From NCBI RefSeq assembly GCF_017315705.1, contig NZ_JAFLRF010000014.1:1-64000 (forward strand): a stretch of DNA of 64,000 nt. The letters run 5' to 3'. The first letter of the stretch is position 1, and the number at the start of each line of letters is the position of its first letter. Source of the DNA: Trinickia mobilis. Its GTDB lineage: Bacteria; Pseudomonadota; Gammaproteobacteria; Burkholderiales; Burkholderiaceae. The notes beneath the pieces are model-generated. The model saw only the letters and a program-made list of their open reading frames with translations. It was not told the DNA's origin and ran no database searches. Below are positions 19,688 through 30,380 of this stretch, piece by piece. The position numbers and the translations under genes were made by a program.

Positions 19688-20503
19688 ATGCCGCCTACCG
19701 TATTCATCGTCTCCGACGGTACCGGGATCACTGCCGAGACCTTCGCGCACTCGATCCTGTCCCAGTTCGACCAGAAATTCCGTCTCGTGCGCGTACCGTT
19801 CGTCGACTCCGCCGACAAGGCCTACGCAACGGTCGAAAAGATCGCCGAAGCCGCCCAGCTCGACGGCCGCCGGCCGATCGTGTTCACGACGCTCGTCGAT
19901 AGCGCGTCGAACGCAATCGTCAAGAATTCGAATGCGCTCGTGCTCGACATCTTCCAGCAGTTCGTCGAGCCGCTCGAGCAGGAACTGGAGATGAAGTCGA
20001 CGCACGCGATTGGCCGGGGCCACCAAAATGCCGATACCGACGAGTACAAGACGCGCATCGAGGCCATCAACTTCTCGCTCGCGCACGACGACGGCCAGTC
20101 GAACCGCAATCTCGCCGATGCCGACGTGATCTTGATCGGCGTGTCGCGCAGCGGCAAAACACCGACGAGCCTCTACCTCGCGATGCAATACGGCGTCAAA
20201 GCGGCCAACTATCCGCTGATTCCGGAAGACTTCGAGCGCGGCAAGCTGCCGAGCGCGCTATACGCGCATCGCAACAAGATGTTCGGCTTGTCGATCGATC
20301 CGCAGCGGCTCTCCGAGATCCGCAACGAGCGGCGGCCGGGCAGCAAGTACGCGGCGCCGGAAAACTGCCGCTATGAGATCAACGAGGCCGAGGCAATGAT
20401 GCGGCGTGAAGGGATCAAGTGGCTGTCGTCGACGCACAAGTCGATCGAAGAAATCGCAACGACGATCCTGCAGGAAATCAAGCTCGACCGCCCATCGTAT
20501 TGA
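19688..20503 (+). CDS. ppsR: PEP synthase regulatory protein (bifunctional kinase/pyrophosphorylase)
   Basis: This 271-residue DUF299 protein uses ADP to phosphorylate and inactivate PpsA and reverses this by phosphorolysis. FIVSDGTGITAET stands at the N-terminus and the P-loop GVSRSGKTPTS at 151-161. The ATG at 19688 gives the normal length; the frame is open further upstream only because of the repeats. Divergent from its target ppsA, which supports the assignment. A direct near-repeat (GGGGACG-CCATCCGGCG) follows the stop at about 20504-20553, with no clear terminator. Confidence 0.96.
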   Translation: MPPTVFIVSDGTGITAETFAHSILSQFDQKFRLVRVPFVDSADKAYATVEKIAEAAQLDGRRPIVFTTLVDSASNAIVKNSNALVLDIFQQFVEPLEQELEMKSTHAIGRGHQNADTDEYKTRIEAINFSLAHDDGQSNRNLADADVILIGVSRSGKTPTSLYLAMQYGVKAANYPLIPEDFERGKLPSALYAHRNKMFGLSIDPQRLSEIRNERRPGSKYAAPENCRYEINEAEAMMRREGIKWLSSTHKSIEEIATTILQEIKLDRPSY

Positions 20504-20583
20504 GGGGACGGCCATCCGGCGGCGGGCATCCGGGGACGACCATCCGGCGAAGCGCATGAGGCGACCCGCGAGCCCGGCCGCGC

Positions 20584-21369
20584 TCAGCCTCGCGCGCGCT
20601 GCTGGCGGCATTGCTCGAAGAGGCATACGGCGGCTGCAGCCGCCACGTTCAACGACTCCATGCCGCCCGGTTGCGGAATCGTCAGGCGATGCGTGACAGC
20701 GTCGCGCCAGACCTGGGATACACCCGCCCCTTCGTTGCCGAACACCCACGCGAGCGGTCCCGTCAGGTCGCAATCGTAGAGCGCCTCTGCCGCGTGCGAA
20801 TCGGTGATCGCGACCGGCATCGCGAGGCGCTCGATCAGCGCGTTCGCGTTCACATCTTCAAAGATCTTCAGCAAGAAATGTGCGCCCATCCCGGAGCGCA
20901 GGACCTTCGACGACCACGCATACGCCGTCCCCGGTGCGCAGAATACGTGCGCGATACCGGCCGCCGCCGCGCTGCGCAGGATGGAGCCGACATTGCCCGC
21001 GTCCTGCACGCCGTCGAGCACGACGCACGAAGTCTTCACACGCTCGGGCAAAGCCACCTCGAGCTTCGGCACGAGCAGCAGAACGCCGACTCCGTTGACC
21101 ACGTTCGATAGCTGGCCAAACAGCGCATCAGGCAGCGTGACGATGCGATGCTCGTCGATCCGGCTGACGATCGCCTGCGTTTCTGCGTGGCGCAGCGCCC
21201 CATCCGTGACGACGCAGGTCTCGGGCTGCCCCGCGACGTCGAGATAGGCGCGCGCCAGATGCAGGCCTTCGAGCAGCGCATGGCCGCTCTTGCGCTGCTG
21301 GTGAGTCGAGCCCGCCAGCGCCTTGAGGCGCTTATAGAGCGGGTTGTCGCGCGAAGTGATGGCTTTCAC
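20584..21369 (-). CDS. SpoU/TrmH family RNA 2'-O-methyltransferase
   Basis: The 261-residue protein has an N-terminal RNA-binding substrate domain (ITSRDNPLYKRLKALAGS) and a C-terminal SPOUT domain. The SPOUT motifs are LDGVQDAGNVGSILRSAAAAG, FGNEGAGVS and PQPGGMESLNVAAAAA. It should methylate a ribose in tRNA or rRNA, but the target nucleotide cannot be told from sequence. Start is uncertain: GTG at 21369 (MKAITSRDN) fits relatives, TTG at 21375 is possible, and neither has a clear Shine-Dalgarno. It lies downstream of rnhB with a 75-bp gap. Confidence 0.88.
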   Translation of the reverse strand: MKAITSRDNPLYKRLKALAGSTHQQRKSGHALLEGLHLARAYLDVAGQPETCVVTDGALRHAETQAIVSRIDEHRIVTLPDALFGQLSNVVNGVGVLLLVPKLEVALPERVKTSCVVLDGVQDAGNVGSILRSAAAAGIAHVFCAPGTAYAWSSKVLRSGMGAHFLLKIFEDVNANALIERLAMPVAITDSHAAEALYDCDLTGPLAWVFGNEGAGVSQVWRDAVTHRLTIPQPGGMESLNVAAAAAVCLFEQCRQQRARG

Positions 21370-21444
21370 GGGCAAGAAAAGAAAATAGCGAAACGGACGG
21401 CGTGGAGAAGACGCGCCAAGACCGGCACGGCAAACGTGCTTGCC

Positions 21445-22197
21445 TCAGTCCGCGAGCTGATCGCCGAATGGCTCGGAAAACGCGTCGTCGAGCGCTCCCC
21501 GCGCGCGCACCGGACTGTCGCCCGGCAGCTTCACGCGCAGGCCGCGCTTGGCCTGCGCTTCGCGCACCGGCGCAAACGTGCGCCGATGATGTTCGCATGG
21601 GCCGTGCTCGAAGAGCGCTGCAAGATGCTGCGGCGTACCGTAGCCCGCGTGCGCGTTGAAGCCGTACATCGGAAAGTCTTGGTGCAAGTCGAGCAGCATG
21701 CGGTCGCGGGTCACTTTCGCGAGAATCGACGCCGCGGAGATGCACGACACAAGCGCGTCGCCGCCGACGATCGCCTCGCTGCGCATCGGCAGAACCGGAC
21801 ACCGGTTGCCGTCGATCTTGACGAGCGTCGGCATGATAGCGAGGCCCTCGACCGCGCGCCGCATCGCGAGCATCGTCGCGTGCAGGATATTGAGCGCATC
21901 GATTTCCTCGACGCTCGCCGAGGCCACGCAATAGGCGAGTGAGCGCTCGACGATCTTCTCGTACAGCTCCTCGCGTTTTTTTGCGCTCAAGGCTTTCGAA
22001 TCGTCGAGACCGCGGATCCGGCGCTTCGGATCGAGAATCACCGCCGCCGCGACCACCGGCCCGGCGAGCGGCCCGCGGCCGGCTTCGTCGACGCCGCAGA
22101 CGATATCCTGCGGCGAGCCGAAATCGAACCCGGATTGCGCGGGCTCACCCGCAGCGGCAGCAGCCGGTTTGCGGCGCGGTGTCTTGGTTGCCGTCAT
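21445..22197 (-). CDS. rnhB: Ribonuclease HII
   Basis: This 250-residue nuclease cuts RNA in RNA-DNA hybrids and removes misincorporated ribonucleotides. Conserved metal-binding and active regions are visible: [27 protein letters not shown] and KIDGN. A 30-residue Lys/Ala-rich N-terminal extension precedes the domain and the C-terminus is also extended. The ATG at 22197 overlaps the lpxB stop (ATGA), so the genes are coupled as in many proteobacteria. Confidence 0.96.
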   Translation of the reverse strand: MTATKTPRRKPAAAAAGEPAQSGFDFGSPQDIVCGVDEAGRGPLAGPVVAAAVILDPKRRIRGLDDSKALSAKKREELYEKIVERSLAYCVASASVEEIDALNILHATMLAMRRAVEGLAIMPTLVKIDGNRCPVLPMRSEAIVGGDALVSCISAASILAKVTRDRMLLDLHQDFPMYGFNAHAGYGTPQHLAALFEHGPCEHHRRTFAPVREAQAKRGLRVKLPGDSPVRARGALDDAFSEPFGDQLAD

Positions 22198-23363
22198 GGA
22201 CGCAGCTTCCTCGATTCGATGACGCGTACGACTGCTTCCGCCGCGCGCTGCGCCGTGTTCTGCCGCAGCGCGTGGTGCATCTCGGTGAAAATTTCCGTGA
22301 GCGTGCGCCGATTGGCCTCGTCGCGCAACTGGGTCAGCGTGGCGTCGGCGAGCGCTTCGGGCGTCGCGAAGTGCTGCAGGATCTCCGGCACGACGAAACG
22401 TCCGGCGAGGATGTTCGGCAGACCGACATAAGGCAAATAACCCATGTGCCGCATGATCTGGCCTTCGAGCCAGGGCACCCTGTACGAGATCACCATCGGC
22501 TTCTTCAAGAGCGCCGCTTCGAGCGTCACGGTGCCGCTCTTGACGAGCAACGCATCGGCCGCGGTCATCGCAAGCTGCGCCTGGCCGTCGACGATCGTCA
22601 GCGCGAGATTCGGATGAGCATCGACGAGCGGCTGCAGCATCTCGCGAAGCGCCGGCGTGGCAGCTGGCATCACGAAGCGGACGCCCGGCTCGCGCGCCTG
22701 CATCAATTCCATCGCCTTGAAGAACGTCGGGCCGATCAGCCTGATTTCGGAGCGGCGGCTGCCCGGCAGCACCGCGATGATCGGACCGCCCGCGGGCAAG
22801 CCGAGCGCGGCGCGCGCGCCGGGCACATCCGGCTCGAGCGGAATCTCGTCGGCAAGCGGATGCCCAACGTACGATGCCGACACGCCCGCCTTTTCGAGGA
22901 TCGCCGTCTCGAACGGATACAGGCACAGCATGTGGTCGACCGCCTTGGCGATCTTCTTGATCCGCCAGCCTCGCCACGCCCAGATCGTCGGACAGTTGAA
23001 GTGGATCGTCGGAATCCCCGCTTCGCGCAGCGCGGGTTCGACGCTGAAGTTGAATCCGGAGGAATCGATGCCGATGAACGCGTGCGGCGGGTCCGCCAGC
23101 AACTGATGCTTGAGTTCGCTGCGGACACGAAGGATGTCGGGAAGGCGCGTCAGCGGCTCCACGAGGCCGCGCACCGTCAGCGTGTCCATTGGCCAATGCG
23201 CATCGAACCCCTGCGCGCTCATGCGCGGGCCGCCGATGCCGAAATACTGCGTGGAGGCCGGCAGACGCTCGGCGAGCCCGCCGAGCAACGACGCCGCGAG
23301 CAAGTCGCCCGACGGCTCGCCGGCAACCAGCGCAAGCCGCAGCGGACTGGGTTGCAGCGCCAT
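22194..23363 (-). CDS. lpxB: Lipid-A-disaccharide synthase
   Basis: This 389-residue peripheral membrane glycosyltransferase (GT19) joins UDP-2,3-diacylglucosamine and lipid X into the lipid A disaccharide. It has [11 protein letters not shown] at the N-terminus, GIDSSGFNF, and the C-terminal [11 protein letters not shown] region. Spacing to lpxA is 3 bp and it overlaps rnhB, all in the lpx operon. Length and both ends match the family. Confidence 0.97.
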   Translation of the reverse strand: MALQPSPLRLALVAGEPSGDLLAASLLGGLAERLPASTQYFGIGGPRMSAQGFDAHWPMDTLTVRGLVEPLTRLPDILRVRSELKHQLLADPPHAFIGIDSSGFNFSVEPALREAGIPTIHFNCPTIWAWRGWRIKKIAKAVDHMLCLYPFETAILEKAGVSASYVGHPLADEIPLEPDVPGARAALGLPAGGPIIAVLPGSRRSEIRLIGPTFFKAMELMQAREPGVRFVMPAATPALREMLQPLVDAHPNLALTIVDGQAQLAMTAADALLVKSGTVTLEAALLKKPMVISYRVPWLEGQIMRHMGYLPYVGLPNILAGRFVVPEILQHFATPEALADATLTQLRDEANRRTLTEIFTEMHHALRQNTAQRAAEAVVRVIESRKLRP

Positions 23364-23366
23364 CGC

Positions 23367-24155
23367 TTAGCGAATGATCCCGCGCTGCGACGCTTCGACG
23401 AAATCGACCAGCGCCTTGACGGGCGCGTCGCCGTCACCGCCTGCCGAGGCCAGTTCGCGCAATTGGACCTTGGCCTCTTCGAGCGACAAACCGTTCTTGT
23501 AAAGCAGCCGATAAGCACTGCGGAGCGCCGAGATCGCATCGGGCGAGAAGCCGCGCCGGCGCAGGCCCTCGACGTTCACGCCATGCGGCTCCGCTTTGTT
23601 GCCCGCCGCGACGACGAACGGCGGAACGTCCTGCACGAGTGCCGAGGCGCCGCCGAGCATCGAATGCTCGCCGATACGCACGAACTGGTGCACGCCCGAC
23701 ATGCCGCCGATGATCGCCCAGTCCCCGACCGTCACGTGCCCGGCCATCTGCGCGTTGCTCGACAGAATCACGTGGCTGCCGATGCGGCAATCGTGGCCGA
23801 TATGCACGTACGCCATGATCCAGTTGTCGTCGCCGAGCGTCGTCACGCCGGTGTCCTGCACGGTACCCGTATGAATCGTCGTGAATTCGCGAATCGTGTT
23901 GCGCTCGCCGATCACGAGACGCGTGGGCTCGCCTTGATACTTCATGTCCTGCGGACGGCCGCCGACCGATGCGTAGTGACCGATTCGATTGTCGACGCCG
24001 AGCGTCGTGTGTCCTTCGATGACGCTGTGCGAACCGATCGTCGTCCGCGCGCCGATCGTCACGTGTGCGCCGATGACCGCGTACGGCCCGATTTCGACGT
24101 CTTCGCCGATCTCGGCGCCTGGTTCGATGATCGCAGTGGGATGAATCCTGCTCAT
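23367..24155 (-). CDS. lpxA: UDP-N-acetylglucosamine O-acyltransferase
   Basis: The 262-residue trimeric left-handed beta-helix enzyme performs the first acylation of lipid A synthesis, from 3-hydroxyacyl-ACP to UDP-GlcNAc. Hexapeptide repeats fill residues 5-180, and the catalytic His lies in HIGHDCRIG. The C-terminal helical domain is present. It sits 84 bp after fabZ, which competes for the same hydroxyacyl-ACP pool. Confidence 0.97.
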   Translation of the reverse strand: MSRIHPTAIIEPGAEIGEDVEIGPYAVIGAHVTIGARTTIGSHSVIEGHTTLGVDNRIGHYASVGGRPQDMKYQGEPTRLVIGERNTIREFTTIHTGTVQDTGVTTLGDDNWIMAYVHIGHDCRIGSHVILSSNAQMAGHVTVGDWAIIGGMSGVHQFVRIGEHSMLGGASALVQDVPPFVVAAGNKAEPHGVNVEGLRRRGFSPDAISALRSAYRLLYKNGLSLEEAKVQLRELASAGGDGDAPVKALVDFVEASQRGIIR

Positions 24156-24239
24156 GCGCGTTCGCCTTTCATTCTGTTGCGCTCCGCTCGCTGCTGCGGC
24201 AATTGCCGGCGCGGCGAGCGCTGTTCGTTCTTCGAGGGC

Positions 24240-24758
24240 TCAGCCGCCCCTCGCTGCCGTTCCGGCCCGGTCCTGGTTGGGCCCCGACGCGATTCCGACG
24301 TCATCGTCCTGGGTGTGCTTGACCGTGCACATCAGGTCCGCTTCCGCAGCCACGACGCCCTCCACTTCTGCACGCGCCTTGAACTTCCAGATGCCGCGCT
24401 TGTAGCGGTCGAACGTCACGTTCAGCATCAACTGATCACCCGGCTCCACGACCCGCTTGAAGCGCGCGTTATCGATGCCAACGAAGTAGTAAAGCGTCTT
24501 CGGATCGTGCGGCTCTTCCGCGAACGTCAGAAGCGCCGCCGTCTGGGCAAGCGCTTCGAGGATCAGCACGCCAGGCATCACCGGGCGCTGCGGAAAATGC
24601 CCCGTGAAGTACGGCTCGTTGATCGACACATTCTTCAGCGCCTTGATGCTCTTGTGCGGTTCGAGTTCGAGCACGCGATCCACCAGCAGGATCGGATAGC
24701 GATGCGGCAACTGCGTGAGGATCTGATGGATGTCGAATTTGATCTTTTCGGTGCTCAT
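24240..24758 (-). CDS. fabZ: 3-hydroxyacyl-ACP dehydratase FabZ
   Basis: This 172-residue hotdog-fold enzyme dehydrates 3-hydroxyacyl-ACP in fatty acid elongation. Catalytic H54 lies in [11 protein letters not shown] and E68 in LEALAQ. Relatives are usually about 150-155 residues. Here the C-terminus carries roughly 20 extra residues (from about 153, [14 protein letters not shown] onward) of low complexity before the stop. It sits between lpxD and lpxA as usual. The ATG at 24758 gives the standard N-terminus. Confidence 0.96.
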   Translation of the reverse strand: MSTEKIKFDIHQILTQLPHRYPILLVDRVLELEPHKSIKALKNVSINEPYFTGHFPQRPVMPGVLILEALAQTAALLTFAEEPHDPKTLYYFVGIDNARFKRVVEPGDQLMLNVTFDRYKRGIWKFKARAEVEGVVAAEADLMCTVKHTQDDDVGIASGPNQDRAGTAARGG

Positions 24759-24907
24759 GGTGTTTCTGCTCACGCATTGACTGTGCGGATGGTGACTGCG
24801 GATGCGGGTGCCGGCAGCTTCGTGATTGCCTGGCGCCGGCATGCCGCCGTTCGCAGGCGCCGCTTGGCTAGCGGCACCCTGCCCGCGGCATGACGGCACC
24901 CGCCGCT

Positions 24908-25978
24908 TTACGCTTTGCCGCTTTCTGCGGCAGAGGCTTCGAGCGCCTTGATACGGTCTCGCAACTTGTCGAGATTGCGCACCAGCGCGGCGCTCTTGTT
25001 CCAGTCGGCATGCTCGACGGCCGGGAATGCGCTCGTGTACATGCCGGGTTTCAACAACGACTTCGACACGCCCGATTTCGCGGTGACGATGACGTAATCG
25101 GCAAGCGTCACGTGACCCGCGATGCCGACCGCCCCGCCGATCATGCAATGCCGCCCGATCGTCGTGCTGCCCGCAATCCCGGCGCATCCGGCGATAACGG
25201 TATACGCACCGATCTTGCAGTTGTGGGCGATCTGCACGAGGTTGTCGATCTTCACGCATTCCTCGACGATCGTATCGGCCATTGCCCCTCGGTCGATAGT
25301 CGTATTCGCCCCGATTTCCACGTCCGGCCCGATCGACACGCCGCCGACCTGCGGAATCTTGACCCAGCTTCCGGTGCGCGCGTCGCCCTCGCCGACAAAA
25401 TCGGGAGCAAAACCGAAACCGTCCGAACCGATCACGGCACCCGAATGGATGATCACGCGCGGGCCGATCTTGCAGCCGTAGTAGACGCTGACGTTCGGGT
25501 ACAGGTGCGAGCCCTCGCCGATCTGCGTGCCGCGGCCGATCACCACGTTCGCATCGAGCCGCACGTTCTCGCCGATCACCGCGCCCGCCTCGACCACCAC
25601 ATGGGGACCGATCACGGCGCTGGCCGCGACCTTCGCCGCCGGATCGACGACCGCGCTCGGATGGACGCCCGCCGGCGCCTTCGGCGCAGCGAGATCGATG
25701 AACATTTGCGCGACCCGCGCAAAATAAGCGTAAGGATTCGGCGTAACGATGAAGTTACGCCCCTCGCGCGAACCGAGCTTGTCCAGGTGCGCAGGCGCGA
25801 TCAGCACCGCGCCGGCGTTCGTCGTTTCGACTTGCGACAGGTATTTGGGGTTGGCGAGAAACGCAAGCTGCAGCGGTCCTGCCTGATCGAGCGGCGCGAG
25901 GCTGCCGACTTGGTGTGCCCGGTCGCCGACCACTTCGCCGCCGAAGCGCCGGACGAGTTCCTCGAGCGTCAATGCCAT
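24908..25978 (-). CDS. lpxD: UDP-3-O-(3-hydroxyacyl)glucosamine N-acyltransferase
   Basis: The 356-residue beta-helix acyltransferase adds the N-linked 3-hydroxyacyl chain, the third step of lipid A synthesis. There is an N-terminal uridine-binding domain (about 1-100), hexapeptide repeats (about 105-310) with the catalytic histidine in [10 protein letters not shown], and a C-terminal helix. It starts 20 bp after the skp stop. A 149-bp gap without a gene separates it from fabZ. Confidence 0.97.
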   Translation of the reverse strand: MALTLEELVRRFGGEVVGDRAHQVGSLAPLDQAGPLQLAFLANPKYLSQVETTNAGAVLIAPAHLDKLGSREGRNFIVTPNPYAYFARVAQMFIDLAAPKAPAGVHPSAVVDPAAKVAASAVIGPHVVVEAGAVIGENVRLDANVVIGRGTQIGEGSHLYPNVSVYYGCKIGPRVIIHSGAVIGSDGFGFAPDFVGEGDARTGSWVKIPQVGGVSIGPDVEIGANTTIDRGAMADTIVEECVKIDNLVQIAHNCKIGAYTVIAGCAGIAGSTTIGRHCMIGGAVGIAGHVTLADYVIVTAKSGVSKSLLKPGMYTSAFPAVEHADWNKSAALVRNLDKLRDRIKALEASAAESGKA

Positions 25979-25998
25979 GCGGGTACAACTCCTGTGGT

Positions 25999-26520
25999 TC
26001 AGTTCGTGGCGCTCGGGCTCGAAGCGGCAAGCGCCTTCAGCACTTGATCGGTGATGTCGATGCGCGGGCTCACGTAGACCGCCTCTTGCACGATCAAGTC
26101 GTAGTGCTGTTGTTCGGCGATCTGCTTGATGACCTTGTTCGCCTTGTCGAGCACCGCGGCCAGTTCTTCATTGCGGCGCTGGTTCAGGTCTTCGCGAAAC
26201 TCGCGTTGCTTGCGCTGGAAGTCCATGTCGAGCTGGGAGATGTCGCGCTGCTTTTGCGCGCGATCGGCGGGGGCCATCGACGCGCCGTTCTTGTCGAGCG
26301 CATCGGACATCGACTTCAGCTTCTGCGCCATGTCCTGCAGATCCTTGTCGCGCTTTGCGAACTCGGCCTCGAGCTTCGTTTGGGCGCTCTTCGCCGCCGC
26401 CGACTCGCGCAGGATACGATCCGAATTGACCGCCGCGATGCGGGCCTCCTGAGCATGAGCAGCGCTGACGCCGAGCGCCATCGTGAGCGCAGCCGCGCAC
26501 ATCGCGCGTTTCGAAAACAT
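25999..26520 (-). CDS. skp: OmpH/Skp family periplasmic chaperone
   Basis: This protein of 173 residues has a signal peptide cleaved after SAAHA (about residue 22). The mature part is dominated by a charged coiled coil (about 45-130) forming the tentacles of the trimeric Skp fold, which holds unfolded outer-membrane proteins for BamA. Start choice is uncertain: the ATG at 26520 lacks a close ribosome site, while an in-frame TTG at 26532 (adding MRNG) has GAGAGGAAG 5-6 bases before it. It lies directly behind bamA. Confidence 0.93.
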   Translation of the reverse strand: MFSKRAMCAAALTMALGVSAAHAQEARIAAVNSDRILRESAAAKSAQTKLEAEFAKRDKDLQDMAQKLKSMSDALDKNGASMAPADRAQKQRDISQLDMDFQRKQREFREDLNQRRNEELAAVLDKANKVIKQIAEQQHYDLIVQEAVYVSPRIDITDQVLKALAASSPSATN

Positions 26521-26570
26521 ACCGTTTCGCAAAGTCTTCCTCTCGATACTGTAAAGGTCTCGGCGTTTCG

Positions 26571-28874
26571 TCAGAATGCCGTCCCGATCTGGAATTGGAA
26601 CTTCTGATACTGGTCGCCCGTATGCTTGGTGACCGGGAAGCCCAAGCTGATCTTGAGGGGGCCGATCGGCGAAATCCATGCGAGACCGAGACCGTAGCCG
26701 TAACGCAAGCCGTTGGCGCCGATGCTGTTGCCCTCGTTGCCCCAGACGTTGCCGCCGTCGAAGAACGTGAACACGCGCAGCGTCCGGTCGTAGCCCGTGC
26801 CCGGCAGCGGGAACGTAAGTTCGATGTTGCCGACCACCATCCTCGAACCGCCGATCGGGTCGTTCGTCGTCGCATCGCGCGGACCCAGCGAGCTCGGCTC
26901 ATAGCCGCGCACCGAACCGATACCGCCCGCGAAGTAGTTCTTGAAGATCGGGTACGGCTTGCCGCCCAAGCCGTTGCCGTAGCCGCCCTGGAAGTTCAAC
27001 CCGAGCACGAAGCCGCGCGCGAACGAGTAATAGTACTGGGCCTGCAAGTCGGCCTTATAGTACTGCGTCGCGCCGATCGGCGTGCCGTATTCGGCGTTCG
27101 CCTGCGTGTAGTAGCCGCGGCTCGGCACCAGCGCGCTGTCGCGGCTGTCGCGCGACCAGCCGATCGTGAGCGGCACGTTGTTCGACACGCGGCCGAAGTT
27201 GTTCACGTAGTCGATATAGCTTTGCGGAGTGTTCGAATCGACATCGAGGCGGTTCTGCTCGAGGCCCGTGCCGAAGTAGACGGTATCCACTTCGGAGAAC
27301 GGAATGCCGAACTTGAGGTCCGCGCCCGCGGTGATGATGCGGAAGCTCGACGTGGTCGAGTAGTACAGCGGCTCGGTCGTGCGGTAGTAGACGTCGGTGA
27401 TCCGCTTGATGCCGTCGACCGTGAAGTACGGGTCGACTTGCGTCACGGTCAGCGTGCGGTACGTCTTCGCCGTATTGACGTTCACCGAGAGACTCGTGCC
27501 GGAACCGAACACGTTGTCCTGCGACACGCCTGCCGACAGCACCACCTTGTCCGTCGACGAGAAGCCCGCGCCCAGCGTGATCGCGCCCGTCGGCTTTTCG
27601 GTGACTTTCACGTCGACGTCGACCTGGTCCTGCGTGCCTTCGACCGGCACCGTCGTCACGTCGACATCGGTGAAGTAGCCAAGACGGTTGATGCGGTCCT
27701 TCGACAATGCAAGGCGGCTCGAATCGAACCACGAGCTTTCGAGCTGGCGCATTTCGCGGCGCACGACTTCGTCGCGCGTACGCGTGTTGCCCGTGATGTT
27801 GATGCGACGCACGTAGACGCGGCGGCTCGGATCGACTTGCAGCGTCAGTGCGACCGTATGATGCTCCTGGTCGATCTGCGGCACGGCGTTCACGGTCGCG
27901 AACGCGTAGCCGTATTCGCCGAGCTTGTCGACGATGGCCTTGGTGGTGGCCTTCAGCTTTTCCGCCGAGAAGCGCTGGCCCGGTTTGATCGTGATGAGCT
28001 TCTGCAGCTCGGCCTGACGGTCCAGCAGATTGCCCGCGAGCTGGATGCTCGAAATCGTGTACGGCTCGCCTTCATGCACCGTCAGCGTGAGGTACATGTC
28101 CTTCTTGTCCGGCGAAATCGACACCTGTGTCGATTCGATGTTGAACTCGAGGTAGCCGCGGTTCAAATAGTAGGAGCGGACGTTCTCGAGGTCGCCCGTG
28201 AGCTTTTCCTTCGAGTACAAGTCGTTCTTCGTGTACCACGAGAACCAGTTCGGCGTGGAGAGCTGCATTTCGTCGCGCAGCGTGCTCGTGCTGAACACCT
28301 TGTTGCCGATGAAGTTGACCTGGCGAATCTTTGCGCTCGGGCCTTCGGCCACCGAGAACAGAACCGATACGCGGTTGCGGTCGATCGGCGTGACGGTCGT
28401 CGTCACTTCGGCGGCGTAGAAGCCACGCGTCAAATACTGACGCTTCAGCTCCTGCTCGGCGCGATCGACGAGCGCCTTGTCGTAGTACCGGCCCGGCGAC
28501 AAGCCGACGGAATTGAGTGCCTTGGTGAGGTTGTCTTTGTCGAATTCGTGGAGGCCCGCGAAATCGATCGTCGCGATGGCCGGACGCTCGACCACGTCCA
28601 CGACCACGACGCTGCCTTCCGTGGCGATGCGCACGTCGCTGAAGAAGCCGGTGGCGTACAGCGCGCGGATGGCGTCGGAGGCCTTGTCGTCGGTGAAGGT
28701 GTCGCCCTTCTTGATCGGCAGGTAGGCGAAAACAGAACCAGGTTCGATGCGTTGCAATCCCTCGATCCGGATGTCTTGCACCACGAAAGGCGTCGTCGCG
28801 TGAGCCACCAGCCCATGCGCGGCGAGTGCCGCGGCTGCAATCGTTTTAGGAACAAAGCGATGAGGTTTGAACAA
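26571..28874 (-). CDS. bamA: Outer-membrane protein assembly factor BamA
   Basis: This 767-residue Omp85 protein inserts beta-barrels into the outer membrane. It has a signal peptide (cleavage near VAHA, residues 1-26), five POTRA domains (about 27-425) and a 16-strand barrel ending in the expected aromatic FQIGTAF. The start is TTG at 28874, chosen because GGGGAAG lies 6 bases upstream and no ATG in frame would retain the signal peptide. It stands between rseP and skp, the conserved order. Confidence 0.97.
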   Translation of the reverse strand: MFKPHRFVPKTIAAAALAAHGLVAHATTPFVVQDIRIEGLQRIEPGSVFAYLPIKKGDTFTDDKASDAIRALYATGFFSDVRIATEGSVVVVDVVERPAIATIDFAGLHEFDKDNLTKALNSVGLSPGRYYDKALVDRAEQELKRQYLTRGFYAAEVTTTVTPIDRNRVSVLFSVAEGPSAKIRQVNFIGNKVFSTSTLRDEMQLSTPNWFSWYTKNDLYSKEKLTGDLENVRSYYLNRGYLEFNIESTQVSISPDKKDMYLTLTVHEGEPYTISSIQLAGNLLDRQAELQKLITIKPGQRFSAEKLKATTKAIVDKLGEYGYAFATVNAVPQIDQEHHTVALTLQVDPSRRVYVRRINITGNTRTRDEVVRREMRQLESSWFDSSRLALSKDRINRLGYFTDVDVTTVPVEGTQDQVDVDVKVTEKPTGAITLGAGFSSTDKVVLSAGVSQDNVFGSGTSLSVNVNTAKTYRTLTVTQVDPYFTVDGIKRITDVYYRTTEPLYYSTTSSFRIITAGADLKFGIPFSEVDTVYFGTGLEQNRLDVDSNTPQSYIDYVNNFGRVSNNVPLTIGWSRDSRDSALVPSRGYYTQANAEYGTPIGATQYYKADLQAQYYYSFARGFVLGLNFQGGYGNGLGGKPYPIFKNYFAGGIGSVRGYEPSSLGPRDATTNDPIGGSRMVVGNIELTFPLPGTGYDRTLRVFTFFDGGNVWGNEGNSIGANGLRYGYGLGLAWISPIGPLKISLGFPVTKHTGDQYQKFQFQIGTAF

Positions 28875-28950
28875 CGTGCTTCCCCAGTGTTTTTAGCTGC
28901 GTCAGTCCCCGCGGCTGGCTTAAGGTGCCCTTAAGGAGCCGCTCGACAAT

Positions 28951-30378
28951 TTAAAAATGGATTAACCGAGCCAGATCGTTGAAAAGCGCAATCGCCGACA
29001 ATGCGACGATGCAGACGAGCCCGGCCCTTTGCAGAACAAGTTGCCAACGTTCCGATACCGCTTTTCCTGTCGCGGCTTCAACCAAATAATATAACAGATG
29101 CCCCCCGTCCAATACCGGAATCGGTAACAAGTTCAGCACACCCAGACTGATACTGACGAGGGCGAGAAACGACAGGAACGGCCCCAGGCCGAGTCGCGCG
29201 CTCTTGCCGGCATAGTCGGCGATCGTGACGGGGCCGGACAAATTCTTGAGCGACGCCTCGCCGGTAATCATCCGGCCGAACATCCGCAGCGAATAATCCG
29301 AGATGTCCCACGTGCGGCGCACGCCGAGCTCGAGGCTTTCGAGCGGGCCGTAGCGGACCTCGACGCTCGGCACTTGTGTTGCGAGCGCCGCGCCGATGCG
29401 GCCGATGTCGGCGCCCGTATCGGGATCGCGGCGCGTGTCGGGAGTGATCGTGAGCGTTTGCAGTGCGCCGGGCGCGGCAGTTGCCGCATCCGCTGCTGCA
29501 CCGCTTGCCGCGCCTGCTGCCGAGCCGCCGCGCTCGATCTCCAGCGCGACCGCCCGGCCGGCGTGCGATTTGATGAAATCAATAAACGCGGTCGCACTGT
29601 CCACACGCTTACCGTTCATTTCCCGCAGCGTATCGCTGGGCTGCAGCCCGGCGCGCTGCGCGGCGCTGCCCGGCTCGACGCCCGCGACCGTCAACATGCC
29701 GCCGCCCGGCTCGAAGCCGAGCTTCGACATGAAGTCGTCGTCGACTTCCTTGTCCGAGATGTTGCGCAGGTCGACTTGATAGTCGAATGTGCCGTGACCG
29801 CCCTTAGCACGCAGCACCACGCGGCGATGATCGAACGCCGCATCGAGCAGCTTCCAGCGCAGATCGGACCATGAGCGCACGGCCTCGGCATCGCTGCCGC
29901 GTTCATTGCGGATCGCGAGCACGGTTTCGCCGCCGGCGAAGCCCGCCTTCGCCGCGACGCTCCCTGCCGGCGGGGCCGCAACGATCGCCGCCGGCTCGGT
30001 GATGCCGGTCGCGAACACGACCGAAAACAGCGCGATCGCGAGCAGGAAATTGGCCACTGGCCCCGCGATCACAATCGCAATGCGTTTGCCCACAGACTGC
30101 CGGTTAAAGGCATACGGCAAGTCGGCGGGCGGAATGCCCGGCCCGGGATCGCGCTCGTCGAGCATCTTCACGTAGCCGCCGAGCGGCAGCGCGGCGATCG
30201 TCCACTCGGTGCCGGTCTTCTTGCTGACCCGCTGCCAAAGCGGCTTGCCAAAGCCGATCGAAAAGCGCAGCACCTTCACACCGCACAGACGCGCGATGCG
30301 ATAGTGGCCGTACTCGTGCACGACGACGAGCACGCCGATCGCCACGATGAACGAAGCGATTTCGATCAGCAGGTTCAT
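28951..30378 (-). CDS. rseP: RIP zinc metalloprotease RseP
   Basis: This 475-residue intramembrane site-2 protease cleaves anti-sigma factor RseA in the envelope stress response. The zinc motif HEYGH is in the first transmembrane segment. Periplasmic PDZ domains occupy about 115-300, and the third ligand region LPIPVLDGGH is near residue 415. An Ala-rich linker of about 25 residues interrupts the PDZ region (about 286-312). Its start is separated from dxr by 174 bp that is almost entirely two copies of the GC-rich repeat. Confidence 0.96.
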   Translation of the reverse strand: MNLLIEIASFIVAIGVLVVVHEYGHYRIARLCGVKVLRFSIGFGKPLWQRVSKKTGTEWTIAALPLGGYVKMLDERDPGPGIPPADLPYAFNRQSVGKRIAIVIAGPVANFLLAIALFSVVFATGITEPAAIVAAPPAGSVAAKAGFAGGETVLAIRNERGSDAEAVRSWSDLRWKLLDAAFDHRRVVLRAKGGHGTFDYQVDLRNISDKEVDDDFMSKLGFEPGGGMLTVAGVEPGSAAQRAGLQPSDTLREMNGKRVDSATAFIDFIKSHAGRAVALEIERGGSAAGAASGAAADAATAAPGALQTLTITPDTRRDPDTGADIGRIGAALATQVPSVEVRYGPLESLELGVRRTWDISDYSLRMFGRMITGEASLKNLSGPVTIADYAGKSARLGLGPFLSFLALVSISLGVLNLLPIPVLDGGHLLYYLVEAATGKAVSERWQLVLQRAGLVCIVALSAIALFNDLARLIHF

Positions 30379-30380
30379 GT

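Noticed and set aside
21939-24893. Very long plus-strand frame (984 codons) antisense to rnhB, lpxB, lpxA and fabZ
   Set aside because: It mirrors the GC-rich third positions of real genes on the other strand, is rich in Arg/His/Asp/Gln, and has no domain.
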